NCBI RefSeq assembly: GCF_003384035.1 | Contig: NZ_QQAK01000017.1 | Coordinates: 62,001 to 126,000 of the forward strand | DNA length: 64,000 nt | Direction: 5' to 3' | DNA from: Sporosarcina sp. BI001-red | GTDB taxonomy: Bacteria > Bacillota > Bacilli > Bacillales_A > Planococcaceae | Part shown: in pieces, positions 37,199-46,764 of the stretch | Layout: every line of letters starts with the position of its first letter | How positions within the stretch are numbered: position 1 is the stretch's first letter | Program-made: the position numbers and the translations under genes | The notes under the pieces: model-generated | The model's database searches: none | Seen by the model: only the letters and a program-made list of their open reading frames with translations | What the model was told of the DNA's origin: nothing

Positions 37199-40100
37199 AT
37201 GAAGATCATCACGGTCGCAACAGCAACTGTATTGGCTCTTAACGTAGTCTGCAGTCCAATTTCTGTCTTAGCAAATGAAAACCCGAAAGTAGGACTTGTC
37301 GTGACTAATACGGTAGAAAGTAACCAAAATTCCGGTGTAGCAGTGGTACGTAAATTTGACCTGTATGGGAATGCGAATTTGCCTGCATACGATGACATAT
37401 TCAAAATGCCGAATACGAATATTAAATCGATTACAAACAATGGGGGAAATTATTCAGGCTCTCCTATTAAACAAGCGATTGATGGAAATATGAACACACA
37501 CTGGGAAACAGGGAAACCTAATAGTTCATCTTTTACCAATGAAGTTGTCGTGAACTTTAACGAACCGACTACACTCAATAGAATTGTCTATGCTGCGCGC
37601 CAATCTACTGTAAAAGGGAAAGGCTTTGCACAAGAGTTTGAAATCTATGGTTCCCAAACATCTGAAGGTGAGGACTTCTCACGTGTATCTTCAGGAAGCT
37701 ACAACGGCTCAACAGGAGACATTGTCGAAATTCAGTTTGCTCCCACAGAATTTAAGCGAGTAAAATTTGTATTTACAAAAGCCAATCAGGACTGGGCAAG
37801 CGCATCAGAATTTCAATTTTATAAAGAAGATCGGGTATCTGAGAAAATGGAGAATCTCTTTACAGATGCCTCGCTAAGTTCGGTAAGTAAACAGTTTAAT
37901 ACACTGGATGCCCTAACTCGATTGGACGCTGAGGCGAAAGATCACCCATTTTATCCACAATTTAAAGAAGATATTGAAAATGCAAAGATCCTCATAAATA
38001 AAGTGGGAATTGATGCGACAACAGCGGCAACAAAACCATTTCCTCATTATGCGAATGACGCTTATTCCAAGTTATTTAAGTTAGATTCTCGTAACATCAA
38101 AAGTATTCGTAACAACGGAGGTCATTATGGAAGTGCCGTTATAGAAAACGCAATTGACGGCAACCTCAACACATACCGGGAAACGAATAGAAGTAACACA
38201 AATGACTTTTCAAACGAAGTTGAAGTCGAATTTAAAGAAATCGAAACGATAAATCGACTAATGTACGGCGCAAGACCTTCTGATCGGAAAGGGTTCGCTG
38301 AGGAAGTCGAAATCTATGCTTCACAAACTTCTAAAGGGGAAACGTATCAGCTTGTAGCTACAGGACAGCACAATGTGGTCGCCGGATTAGTTGAAGTTAA
38401 ATTTGCGCCAACCGAATTTAAACGTATTAAATTTAAATTTAAGAAATCCAACCAAAACTGGGCTACGTTATCGGAACTAGCTTTCTACAGTGAAGACCGA
38501 ATAGAAGAGCAAGTCGACAACCTATTCACAGATGGATTAATGAACAAATTAAAACCTGAGTTTGCGTCAATGAATGCAATTCAGCAGTTGGAGAATGAAG
38601 TTGCGAAGCATCCATTAAAAGAACAGTTACAACCATATGTAACTATGGCGAAAGACGTACTTAATAACGTGAATGCGTCTAACGAATCGATCGTCATTGC
38701 TTCCCAGCGTGGAAACGCAAATACAGAAGCAAGTAAGCATCAGATTGCCAGAACCTCATTTTCATTAGATACATTGGGTAGATATGTCGTTCCAGGTGAA
38801 ACGATTCAAGTAACAGTTGAAGCGGATGAAAAAGGCGTTATGCCAACCTTAGTTCTAGGTCAGATCGCTGATGACAAAAACGGCTGGGTTCGAAAGTTTG
38901 CGTTGAAACGAGGGCTAAATACGATTACTGCACCTGCGTTCGATACCATGAATCCTGCGGTTGCGTATGTGGAAAACAATGCGCTGCCAACTGAGCAAGC
39001 ATTCGCTCCTAAAGTGAGACTAGTCGGAGGAACAGCCTTCCCCGTTTACGTTCACGGAAAAACAGATCCCGCAGCGTATGAAAAAGAGTTAGAAAAATAC
39101 GTATCTAAGATCAGTGTGAACGATAACGACTTTGCAAATGGAAAACCAGAAGACGTTGTCTATAATGTTTCAGAATTAGTCTCCGAAAACAATACAATCT
39201 CTACTAGTGCAGCGGGTGCACTAAAGGGAATCAAAGAATTAAAAGGAACAGGGAAGACTGTATCGGATACCATGAACGAGTGGGAACAGATGTGGTTGGA
39301 GTATCAAAGAATTAGTGGTGCTGTGGCGGATGATCCAGATCCAAGAAACCAATTCTTTAATGCAAAGTTTACGTCAAGAGTATTCACAAAAGGACCTTAT
39401 GGTTGGTCGGATTGGGGTTATACAGGATTTAACGGCGGGAATTCGCCAAGAAGAGACGATGGATTCTTTAAACAAATTGTGAAACCATTCAGTGTTCCAG
39501 GTAATGACGGGTGGGCCTATTTCCATGAATGGGGTCACAACATCAATAACTCCACGATGGAGCATGTCGAGGTAACGAATAATCTTTACTCGGTAATTAT
39601 GAGAGAGAAATTTAATAATAGCACGGAAGATCGTGTAGATTGGAATTCATTGTACAAGAGATTTTCAGATGAAACGGTTCAGCATGGTTTCTGGACATAT
39701 TTAGGGGTTCTTGAACAAGTTCAATATTGCTATGGTGAAGACAGTTATGGAAAGGCGTCTCGAATTGCTCGGACAAACCCAGACGGTGTCATGAATGGAT
39801 TAGGAAGTAATTTGCAACGTTTAGTTGTTGGATTATCTCTAGCAACTGAAACCGATCTAACCGATTTCTTTGAGGAATGGGGATACGTAACAGCTACACC
39901 TAAGATGAAAGAGAAAGTTGCACACTTATCAAAACCCGATGTAAAGTTAGAGTACATGCATAGTTTAGGACGAAATTACGAAGGTACTGGGTTCTCAAAA
40001 GAGGCGAAAGTCGCGATTCAATCGATAACTGCCAATCCCGATAAAAAAGAAATTAACTTGTCCTATGATATCGATGCAGCCAATAAGGTTGCTGCAATGG

Positions 40101-43036
40101 GGTACGAAATCCTTCGAAATGGCAAGGTAGTAGGATATACAACAAGCACTTCATTCATTGATAAAAACGTGGATACGAGTGTTCCATATAGGTATGAACT
40201 TGTTGCTTACGACAGAAAGTTAACTCCCTTAAAACCTGCGGAGGTTCACTCTCAGCAACCGAACTTATCTGTTGAAGAACACGTGACGTTAAAACTACAT
40301 CAAGCCTATGATCCAATGGATTATGTAAAAGCAACCTCGTTTTCTGGTCAAACCATTACAAAAGATGTAGTGATCAAATCAAATACGGTAGATGTAACAA
40401 AAAAAGGATCTTATGAAATTGTTTACGAAGTGAAGAATGCAAATTTAACTGAAAATAAGACGACAAAAGTTGCTGTAACAAGTGACTATGCTTATATTTC
40501 TGACATGAATGCTAAAACCGCGAAGACGGATTGGAGTTCATTGCAAAAAGATAAGGCCATTTCTGGAGGGCTTATCACGTTGCGAAGACAAGGTAGTGAT
40601 GCGACGTATTCTAAAGGAATTGCCATTCATGCCAATTCTGAAGTTGTGTATGATATTGCAGATAAAGGGTTCAACTTCTTTGAAAGTTATATTGGAATAG
40701 ACCAAGCTGTCCGAGGCCAAGGTTCTTCCGCAACGTTTGAAGTGTGGGTAGATGGCGAAAAGAAATTGGATAGTCGTGTATTCAAAGCAAATACAGAGCA
40801 TGAATTTGTGAAGGTTCCAGTTACGGGGGCAAAAGAGGTAAAGCTCATTACAACAGATGCGAAAGACAATGGGATTTCCTCAGACCATACCGTTTGGGCG
40901 GATGCAAAGTTTACGAAAGACTCTAGTGAACCGACATTAAAAGTATCTGAAGACCTCACATTCATTAAATTAAACAGCAAGGATTTCAACATTTTAGATG
41001 GTGTAGAGGCGATTGATAAAGAAGATGGAAACTTGACCAATCAAATCAAGGTAACGGCGAACAACTTCACAGTTTCTAAAACTGGTACGTACCATGTGGA
41101 CTATGCAGTTACAGATAGTGATGGGAACACGGTTACGAAAACGAGAGAAGTGTATGTATATAGTGATTTTGCTTTCGTAAGTGATACCAATTGGAAATCT
41201 GCTCAAACTGCATGGAGTACAGTGAATAAGGATCATGCCTCTTCCGGCGGTCCGATTAAAGTAGTTGTGAATGGTGCAACGAAGGAATTTACTAAAGGAA
41301 TTGGTACGCATGCAAATTCAACAATTGTGTATGATCTAGCAGGGGAAAACTATGATTACTTTGAGACATTCGTTGGCATTGATCGAAACATCGTCGAAAA
41401 TAGCAACTCGAGTGTTACGTTCAAAGTCCTGGCAGATGGTCAAGAAGTCTATAATAGCGGGGTTATGAAATATAACACAGAAGCAAAATTAGTGAGGGTT
41501 CCGTTAAAGGGTGTGAAGGAATTAACGCTCATTGCCAATGATTCTAGTAATGGAAATGCATCTGATCACGCAAACTTTGCAGATGCAAAATTTTATATTT
41601 CGAATGGTCTGCCGCAGCTCACAATTCCTAATTCAGCAGCAACAAAAGTAGGCACACCGATAGACATTCGTGAAGATTATTCCGCAATCGATGCTGAAGA
41701 CGGTGATTTAACGGCGCATGTAAAGGTGACTGGGTTAGACCAGGTGAACTTTAATAGAGCGGGTAACTATGAAATTGTGTATTCTGTTACAGATAGTGAT
41801 GGTAATGAGTTGACGAAAAAACGGATCATATCTGTCGTCAACATGGAAGACTTCAACTACCTTTCTGATTTCGAATGGAAGTCGACGCAAAACAGCTATG
41901 CAGCGCCGTTAAAAGATCTATCTATTAGTAACCATACGTTGCGATTAACTGGTGAGGATGGAAGTGTGAAAACCTATGAAAAGGGGATTGGTGCACATTC
42001 CAATTCCACAATCATTTATGACTTAACGGATAAAGGTGCTGATTATTTCACTTCATATGTTGGAGTTGACCGACAAATGCACGGCTCAATCGGATCAGTC
42101 ACATTCCAAGTTTTTGTAGATGGAGAAAAACAATTCGACAGCGGAATGATGCATTCTACAGATGCTCAGAAGTTCATTGAAGTAAAAATAGCAGGGGCAA
42201 AAGAACTTAAATTAGTAGTAACTGATGGTGGAAATGGAAACGGTTCAGATCATGCGACATGGGGAGACGCTAAACTCCATTTCGCGAACTCTGAAAGAGT
42301 GTACTCACAAGATTTAGTAGCCGCAGTTGAAGAGGCGAAATCCATTAATGCGGATAAGTTTTCAACTGAGAGCATGAGTGCACTCCAGAAGAGTATTGCA
42401 AAAGCAGAAGAGGTTCTTGCCAAGACTCAAGTGACCCAATTAGAAATCGATCATGCTCTTCAGGAGCTCTTACAAGCGAAATCTGAATTAGTGGAACTAG
42501 ACTTAACTCAAGTCATTGCAGTACCTGATAAATTCCTCAGAAATCAGATTCAGAAAAAGCTAGGCATTACGGGGGATCTCACACTAGGTGATCTGCATGC
42601 ACTCACAAGTCTAACTGCCCACAATGCGAGAATCAAAAGTCTGGAAGGTTTGCAGTACGCAAGAAACTTAGTTTCGCTAGATGTATCAGGAAATGAAATT
42701 AATGATTTTTCACCACTGAAAAATCTTTCGAAATTAAAGACGATAATGGCACATCCTCAATTGGTTGATGTGACGAGCTTAAAAGGATCAAAAGTAACTT
42801 TTGAAAATGTTGTGAAAGGCTTAAAGGGTCAATATCTAAATCCTTATCAAGTTGGGCTAAGACATACACAAACTAATCATGAAATTCAAGTAGGTGTGGA
42901 TCAATTTGAGTCTCATGCAGAACAGTTTACAATAGATCTTTCAAAAGAAGATAAGGGATGGTATGCGTTAGTTTTGGCGTATAAGTTAAATGAAGATACA
43001 ATTATTCAACTAACGTATTACGTGGATCATCACTAA
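37199..43036 (+). CDS. Very large secreted M60-family (mucinase-like) metallopeptidase with carbohydrate-binding domains
   Basis: 1945 residues. Signal peptide about 1-23 (cleavage after SVLA). Two F5/8-type-C (discoidin) domains at about 73-210 and 298-433; M60/enhancin-like peptidase at about 515-910 with zinc site FHEWGHNINN (first His about 776) and a downstream Glu in TMEHVEVTNN; a fibronectin-like segment; DUF5011-type Ig-like linkers alternating with three NPCBM domains (about 1098-1240, 1322-1467, 1554-1694); a FIVAR-like helical bundle (about 1700-1768); and a leucine-rich stretch (about 1775-1860). No LPXTG anchor. The family cleaves heavily O-glycosylated proteins. Controlled by the c-di-GMP riboswitch upstream. 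Confidence 0.92.
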   Translation: MKIITVATATVLALNVVCSPISVLANENPKVGLVVTNTVESNQNSGVAVVRKFDLYGNANLPAYDDIFKMPNTNIKSITNNGGNYSGSPIKQAIDGNMNTHWETGKPNSSSFTNEVVVNFNEPTTLNRIVYAARQSTVKGKGFAQEFEIYGSQTSEGEDFSRVSSGSYNGSTGDIVEIQFAPTEFKRVKFVFTKANQDWASASEFQFYKEDRVSEKMENLFTDASLSSVSKQFNTLDALTRLDAEAKDHPFYPQFKEDIENAKILINKVGIDATTAATKPFPHYANDAYSKLFKLDSRNIKSIRNNGGHYGSAVIENAIDGNLNTYRETNRSNTNDFSNEVEVEFKEIETINRLMYGARPSDRKGFAEEVEIYASQTSKGETYQLVATGQHNVVAGLVEVKFAPTEFKRIKFKFKKSNQNWATLSELAFYSEDRIEEQVDNLFTDGLMNKLKPEFASMNAIQQLENEVAKHPLKEQLQPYVTMAKDVLNNVNASNESIVIASQRGNANTEASKHQIARTSFSLDTLGRYVVPGETIQVTVEADEKGVMPTLVLGQIADDKNGWVRKFALKRGLNTITAPAFDTMNPAVAYVENNALPTEQAFAPKVRLVGGTAFPVYVHGKTDPAAYEKELEKYVSKISVNDNDFANGKPEDVVYNVSELVSENNTISTSAAGALKGIKELKGTGKTVSDTMNEWEQMWLEYQRISGAVADDPDPRNQFFNAKFTSRVFTKGPYGWSDWGYTGFNGGNSPRRDDGFFKQIVKPFSVPGNDGWAYFHEWGHNINNSTMEHVEVTNNLYSVIMREKFNNSTEDRVDWNSLYKRFSDETVQHGFWTYLGVLEQVQYCYGEDSYGKASRIARTNPDGVMNGLGSNLQRLVVGLSLATETDLTDFFEEWGYVTATPKMKEKVAHLSKPDVKLEYMHSLGRNYEGTGFSKEAKVAIQSITANPDKKEINLSYDIDAANKVAAMGYEILRNGKVVGYTTSTSFIDKNVDTSVPYRYELVAYDRKLTPLKPAEVHSQQPNLSVEEHVTLKLHQAYDPMDYVKATSFSGQTITKDVVIKSNTVDVTKKGSYEIVYEVKNANLTENKTTKVAVTSDYAYISDMNAKTAKTDWSSLQKDKAISGGLITLRRQGSDATYSKGIAIHANSEVVYDIADKGFNFFESYIGIDQAVRGQGSSATFEVWVDGEKKLDSRVFKANTEHEFVKVPVTGAKEVKLITTDAKDNGISSDHTVWADAKFTKDSSEPTLKVSEDLTFIKLNSKDFNILDGVEAIDKEDGNLTNQIKVTANNFTVSKTGTYHVDYAVTDSDGNTVTKTREVYVYSDFAFVSDTNWKSAQTAWSTVNKDHASSGGPIKVVVNGATKEFTKGIGTHANSTIVYDLAGENYDYFETFVGIDRNIVENSNSSVTFKVLADGQEVYNSGVMKYNTEAKLVRVPLKGVKELTLIANDSSNGNASDHANFADAKFYISNGLPQLTIPNSAATKVGTPIDIREDYSAIDAEDGDLTAHVKVTGLDQVNFNRAGNYEIVYSVTDSDGNELTKKRIISVVNMEDFNYLSDFEWKSTQNSYAAPLKDLSISNHTLRLTGEDGSVKTYEKGIGAHSNSTIIYDLTDKGADYFTSYVGVDRQMHGSIGSVTFQVFVDGEKQFDSGMMHSTDAQKFIEVKIAGAKELKLVVTDGGNGNGSDHATWGDAKLHFANSERVYSQDLVAAVEEAKSINADKFSTESMSALQKSIAKAEEVLAKTQVTQLEIDHALQELLQAKSELVELDLTQVIAVPDKFLRNQIQKKLGITGDLTLGDLHALTSLTAHNARIKSLEGLQYARNLVSLDVSGNEINDFSPLKNLSKLKTIMAHPQLVDVTSLKGSKVTFENVVKGLKGQYLNPYQVGLRHTQTNHEIQVGVDQFESHAEQFTIDLSKEDKGWYALVLAYKLNEDTIIQLTYYVDHH

Positions 43037-43045
43037 TAACAAATA

Positions 43046-43093
43046 AGGGCTATCCCGGAAGGTCATAAAACTGACTTTCCGGGATAGCCTTTT
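43046..43093 (+). terminator. Terminator after the M60 peptidase gene
   Basis: GGCTATCCCGGAA from about 43048 pairs with TTCCGGGATAGCC ending near 43090, with an inner GGTCA/TGAC extension, then TTTT. Immediately followed by the repeat array. Confidence 0.88.
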
Positions 43094-43100
43094 GCGTTTG

Positions 43101-43560
43101 TTGACTCATAAATCGCAAAAGGTGATCATAAGCCATGGAAAGCGCTCATAAATCTGAGAAAGTGATCATAAGCCATGGAAAGCGCTCATAAATCGGAGAA
43201 AGTGATCATAAGCCATGGAAAGCACTCATAAATCTTAGAAAGTGATCATAAGCCAGGAAAAGCGCTCATAAATCTGAGAAAGTGATCATAAGCCATGGAA
43301 AGCGCTCATAAATCTGAGAAAGTGATCATAACCCAAGGAAAGCGCTCATAAATCGGAGAAAGTGATCATAAGCCATGGAAAGCGCTCATAAATCGGAGAA
43401 AGTGATCATAAGCCACCAAAAGCGCTCATAAATCGCAGAAAGTGATCATAACCCAGGAAAACCGCTCATAAATCGCAAGAAGTGATCATAACCCAAGGAA
43501 AGCGCTCATAAATCGCGAAAAGTGATCATAACCCAGCAAAACCGCTCATAACACACAAAA
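43101..43560 (+). repeat. Array 2 of 20-bp-phased CTCATA/ATCATA motifs (23 units)
   Basis: Ten-base blocks begin at 43101 and every 20 bases to 43541: 23 in all, with no insertion or deletion. They alternate strictly between a CTCATA form (consensus AGCGCTCATA, 12 copies) and an ATCATA form (consensus AGTGATCATA, 11 copies), giving a 40-bp compound unit. Spacers are mostly AATCNGAGAA after the first form and NNCCATGGAA-like after the second. Each form carries a palindromic hexamer (AGCGCT or TGATCA). Every unit ends in TAA or TAG-like triplets in one frame, so it is not coding. Confidence 0.95.
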
Positions 43561-43606
43561 TATAATCAACAACCCCAACCTCAATTTCCCGAAATGCACC
43601 TTCCAG

Positions 43607-43634
43607 AAAAAAAAGATCAGCCGCAGCTGATCTT
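43607..43634 (-). terminator. Terminator of the W/Q/P-rich protein gene
   Basis: AAGATCAG at 43613-43620 pairs with CTGATCTT at 43627-43634; the A-run at 43607-43614 provides T on the minus strand. Confidence 0.75.
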
Positions 43635-43662
43635 CCCTCAATCTTCCATTCAATTCATCCCA

Positions 43663-44289
43663 TTAAATGCAAGTAAATGCATCGATCCGATCTAAGTCAA
43701 TTCCAGTATAGACCCAGCGTCGCCACTGACTATTCCATTGAAAGCCTGCAACCGATGTTCTGCCAACGAAAGTTGGATAGAACCAGAATCCTCTAGTTCG
43801 AGATGTCCAGACGTACGTATAGCGGAACATACATCCACGAATTCCACCTGGATCCACTCGCAACATTTGCTGATCAGGATACGCGGGAGCTTGTGAAGGT
43901 GGTGCAGATGTAGGTGCACCTTGCTGATTTCCGCCACCTCCGCCACCTATATTGTTTCCACCAGAACCTGGATACGCGGGCTGATTTGGATTCCATCCAC
44001 CTTGCCATGGCGCATTAGGTTGTTGTGGAAAACCTGGCCACCCTGGTTGTTGTGGCTGATTCTGCCATCCCGGCCATCCTTGCTGTTGATGCTGTTGGTG
44101 CTGATGTGATGGATTTTGCCACTGGTTCCAACCTTGCTGAGGCGGTTGGTTCCAGTTGTTCACTGCCGTTTGTTGAGGATTTACATTCATTGCGGTCGCA
44201 TTCCAATCATCCTGACTGCTAGGTTGCTGAACATATCCTTCTGGAAGCTCAGGGAACCATTGTTCCTCGACGTTTTCGTTTGGATTCAT
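43663..44289 (-). CDS. W/Q/P/G-rich low-complexity protein with a coat-protein-like C-terminus
   Basis: 208 residues. Residues about 20-140 are built of Gln, Trp, Pro, Asn and Gly (PQQGWNQWQNP, HQHQQHQQQGWPGWQ, a GGGGGG run). The last 65 residues are ordered: GGIRGCMFRYTYVWTSRTRGFWFYPTFVGRTSVAGFQW...GIDLDRIDAFTC, a Tyr/Trp/Phe-rich domain with two Cys resembling small Bacillales proteins of coat or surface type. No signal peptide. Spore-coat function is inference. ATG 44289 has AAGGGGTAAG upstream. Confidence 0.65.
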   Translation of the reverse strand: MNPNENVEEQWFPELPEGYVQQPSSQDDWNATAMNVNPQQTAVNNWNQPPQQGWNQWQNPSHQHQQHQQQGWPGWQNQPQQPGWPGFPQQPNAPWQGGWNPNQPAYPGSGGNNIGGGGGGNQQGAPTSAPPSQAPAYPDQQMLRVDPGGIRGCMFRYTYVWTSRTRGFWFYPTFVGRTSVAGFQWNSQWRRWVYTGIDLDRIDAFTCI

Positions 44290-44473
44290 AATCTTACCCC
44301 TTTCAGAATTTCACTCTGCTCCTCATCCTATGTCAAACGCTCAGATTGCATTAGACGAGTGCCCATATGAGTGGCTTCATTACTCAAATGAACGTGCTAA
44401 ACTTACAAGACATGGTATGATGAAGATAAGAAATTTGTACATAAGCTTAAGACCTACTTAGGAGAGTGAGCAA

Positions 44474-45379
44474 GTGAGTACTGAACGTCCACACATACTG
44501 ATTATTGATGGAATGGCTTTGTTATTCCGCTCGTTTTTTGCAACAGCTGTACGGAAACAGTTCCAATATAATGAAGATGGAATCCCTACGAACGGAGTTC
44601 AAGGATTTCTAAGACACACGCTTACTGCAGCAACTCTTTTTCAACCGACCCATCTTGCTGTTTGCTGGGACATGGGAGCCGTCACGTTCCGGAACGACTT
44701 ATACGAAGGCTATAAAGCCAATCGACCTGCGCCAGCACCAGAACTTCTTCCTCAATTTGATATGGCACGTCAGGCTTCCGAAGCTATGGGATGGAGAAAC
44801 TACGGAGTTGAAGGAATGGAAGCGGATGACCTGATCGGTTCTCTCGTCAAAACGTGGAAAGAAGACGCGGATTTAACGATTGTTTCCGGAGATAAGGATT
44901 TACTTCAGTTATTAGCACCTTCAGTCAAAATTGCCTTGACGAAAAAAGGGCATTCAATATATGACGAATATACAGAGGCTCGTTTTATAGAAGATTACGG
45001 GATGACCCCAACTCAATTCATTGACTATAAAGCGTTCATTGGTGACACGAGTGATGGCTATCCAGGAGTCAAAGGCATTGGACCGAAGACAGCATTGAAA
45101 CTCATTCAAACATATGGGACTGCTGAAGAAGTCGTCAATTCGTTGGACAAGCTGACGGGCTCGGAGAAAAACAAAATTCAAGATAACTTGGCGATGTTAC
45201 ATCTATCAAAAGAACTGGCAACCATCCATTGTGAAGTAGATTTAGGCAACACACTAGAGTCACTTGAAATTCCGGATTATGATGACCGAACAGTAAATCA
45301 TCTAAGGAATCATGGTTTGAATGCAGTCCTTAAACAAATGGCAACAGCACAACTAGTAGCTGAAAAAAGGGGGAATTGA
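44474..45379 (+). CDS. 5'-3' exonuclease (YpcP-like, FEN family)
   Basis: 301 residues, the size of the stand-alone Pol-I-type 5' nuclease. IIDGMALLFRSFFA, CWDMGAVTFRNDLYEGYKANR, the metal-binding GMEADDLIGSL and SGDKDLLQLL, DYKAFIGDTSDGYPGVKGIGPKTALKLI (helix-hairpin-helix) are seen. It removes RNA primers and flaps in replication and repair. Starts with GTG at 44474 after GGAGAG. The STAS gene begins one base after its stop. Confidence 0.9.
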   Translation: MSTERPHILIIDGMALLFRSFFATAVRKQFQYNEDGIPTNGVQGFLRHTLTAATLFQPTHLAVCWDMGAVTFRNDLYEGYKANRPAPAPELLPQFDMARQASEAMGWRNYGVEGMEADDLIGSLVKTWKEDADLTIVSGDKDLLQLLAPSVKIALTKKGHSIYDEYTEARFIEDYGMTPTQFIDYKAFIGDTSDGYPGVKGIGPKTALKLIQTYGTAEEVVNSLDKLTGSEKNKIQDNLAMLHLSKELATIHCEVDLGNTLESLEIPDYDDRTVNHLRNHGLNAVLKQMATAQLVAEKRGN

Positions 45380-45380
45380 G

Positions 45381-46196
45381 ATGAAAGAGTTATTGACCCG
45401 TTTAAGTGATAAAGTTATTGGGAACGCAGAGCAACTTGCGATGTTAATTACCACACAACAGAACGAACGCTATCCGATTATGAAGCGTTTAGAATATGAA
45501 CTCTATCCAGCTCGCGTTGAATTAGTAAAATTATACGCGAATGCCTTGAAGTTGGAGGAGACAGAACGAATTGAGCATTTGCGTAAATGGGGACAAGAAG
45601 CGGGGACTCACTTTGCGAAGAAAGAAAGTATCTCTTTAGACATGATGCTGCGTGAGGTTCCGGAATACCGTTCGTATATTGGTACCGTTTTAAAGCATGA
45701 AGGGATAAAAAGCGCCATCAGTTCAGAAGACATGTATGAACTGACGACTGCTCTCGATACGATTGTGAATGATGTCGTCTACTACTTCAGCCTTCCTTTT
45801 GTGTATCACGAAAAAGAAATGCTAAAGATTTCACAAGCTGCGATTGCTGAACTATCCGTACCGATCGCTTCCATTAACGACACGACGGCTATTCTTCCAT
45901 TAATCGGTATTATGGATTTCAATAGAGGATCCGTGTTGCAGGAAAAGGTGCTTAAAGAAGCAGTCCGTCTTAACCTTGAGCATTTGATCATCGATTTATC
46001 AGGACTTCTGACAACGGATACATTTGTCGCACAACAATTATTCATTCTCTTTGAATCGCTTTCTTTGGTAGGCACTGTGCCAGTGGTTAGTGGGGTTACA
46101 CCTGCTATTGCACAAACGTTGGTAGGACTTGGACTGGACTTCGGCTCCATCAAGAGCTTTGCAATGCTAAAACAAGCGATCGAATATGTAGCATAA
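45381..46196 (+). CDS. RsbR-type stressosome protein with STAS domain
   Basis: 271 residues. The N-terminal half (1-155) is helical and variable as in RsbR paralogues; the C-terminal STAS domain (about 160-270) reads SVPIASINDTTAILPLIGIMDFNRG...HLIIDLSGLLTTDTFVAQQLF, including the Thr region phosphorylated by RsbT in relatives. Likely senses stress and feeds the sigma-B or another partner switch. Probably cotranscribed with the exonuclease gene. Confidence 0.85.
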   Translation: MKELLTRLSDKVIGNAEQLAMLITTQQNERYPIMKRLEYELYPARVELVKLYANALKLEETERIEHLRKWGQEAGTHFAKKESISLDMMLREVPEYRSYIGTVLKHEGIKSAISSEDMYELTTALDTIVNDVVYYFSLPFVYHEKEMLKISQAAIAELSVPIASINDTTAILPLIGIMDFNRGSVLQEKVLKEAVRLNLEHLIIDLSGLLTTDTFVAQQLFILFESLSLVGTVPVVSGVTPAIAQTLVGLGLDFGSIKSFAMLKQAIEYVA

Positions 46197-46197
46197 C

Positions 46198-46232
46198 AAA
46201 AAGGACACTGAGCCAATCAGTGTCCTTTTTGT
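46198..46232. terminator. Bidirectional terminator
   Basis: AAAAGGACACTGA pairs with TCAGTGTCCTTTT across a short loop, serving the convergent STAS and C39-like genes. Confidence 0.85.
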
Positions 46233-46744
46233 TTGGAAACAGGAGCAATTTTAACAAATGATAAAATCTCTTGGTTCTTTCGGTAAGAGACTAGACGCAC
46301 GTGGCTATCAGAAGATGGGCTACCGTTGTCATGAATTGCAAGAATCACATCACTCGCATTTTTGTCATATCCAATAACAGGTACCCAGTGGTAGTCGAAC
46401 TCATACTGTCCATTCCACTTGAAAGAAAACCATTTATCAAACTTTGCTGCAACGGGACGGCCGTTCTCTAGTTCCTGTAACGCCTCGGATAATGAACACT
46501 TCCGAATTTCCCATTCGTCACCTAGCAGCTTCTTGAGCCTATGAACAAATCGCCATGTAAATAATCCGATCCGAGTCGATCCTAATAGCTTGTAGAGCTT
46601 ATTGACAGGAACCCTGGAAATCGGGGCATTCAAATAGTGTAAAATCACGGCAGCTGTTACGGGTCCACAGGCGGAAGGTCTTAGCTTTGCTTCTATGGAA
46701 GCATCATATTGAGATTTACCCTGAAGTTGTTTTAAGAACAGCAC
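46217..46744 (-). CDS. C39-like (papain-fold) cysteine peptidase family protein
   Basis: 175 residues. Catalytic-type Cys in LRPSACGPVTAAVILHY, His in FDYHWVPVIGYDK, and an Asp/Asn in IHDNGSPSS fit the peptidase_C39_2 family. No signal peptide is seen, so the site of action is unclear. It is the first gene of a minus-strand pair with the STAS protein; the substrate is unknown. Confidence 0.72.
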   Translation of the reverse strand: MLFLKQLQGKSQYDASIEAKLRPSACGPVTAAVILHYLNAPISRVPVNKLYKLLGSTRIGLFTWRFVHRLKKLLGDEWEIRKCSLSEALQELENGRPVAAKFDKWFSFKWNGQYEFDYHWVPVIGYDKNASDVILAIHDNGSPSSDSHVRLVSYRKNQEILSFVKIAPVSKQKGH

Positions 46745-46764
46745 GACTTCTCAGCCCTCCTTGC

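Noticed and set aside
43101..43560. CRISPR array
   Set aside because: The unit is 20 bases with two alternating cores and short, similar fillers, not 25-40-base identical repeats with unique 30-40-base spacers; no cas genes are present.
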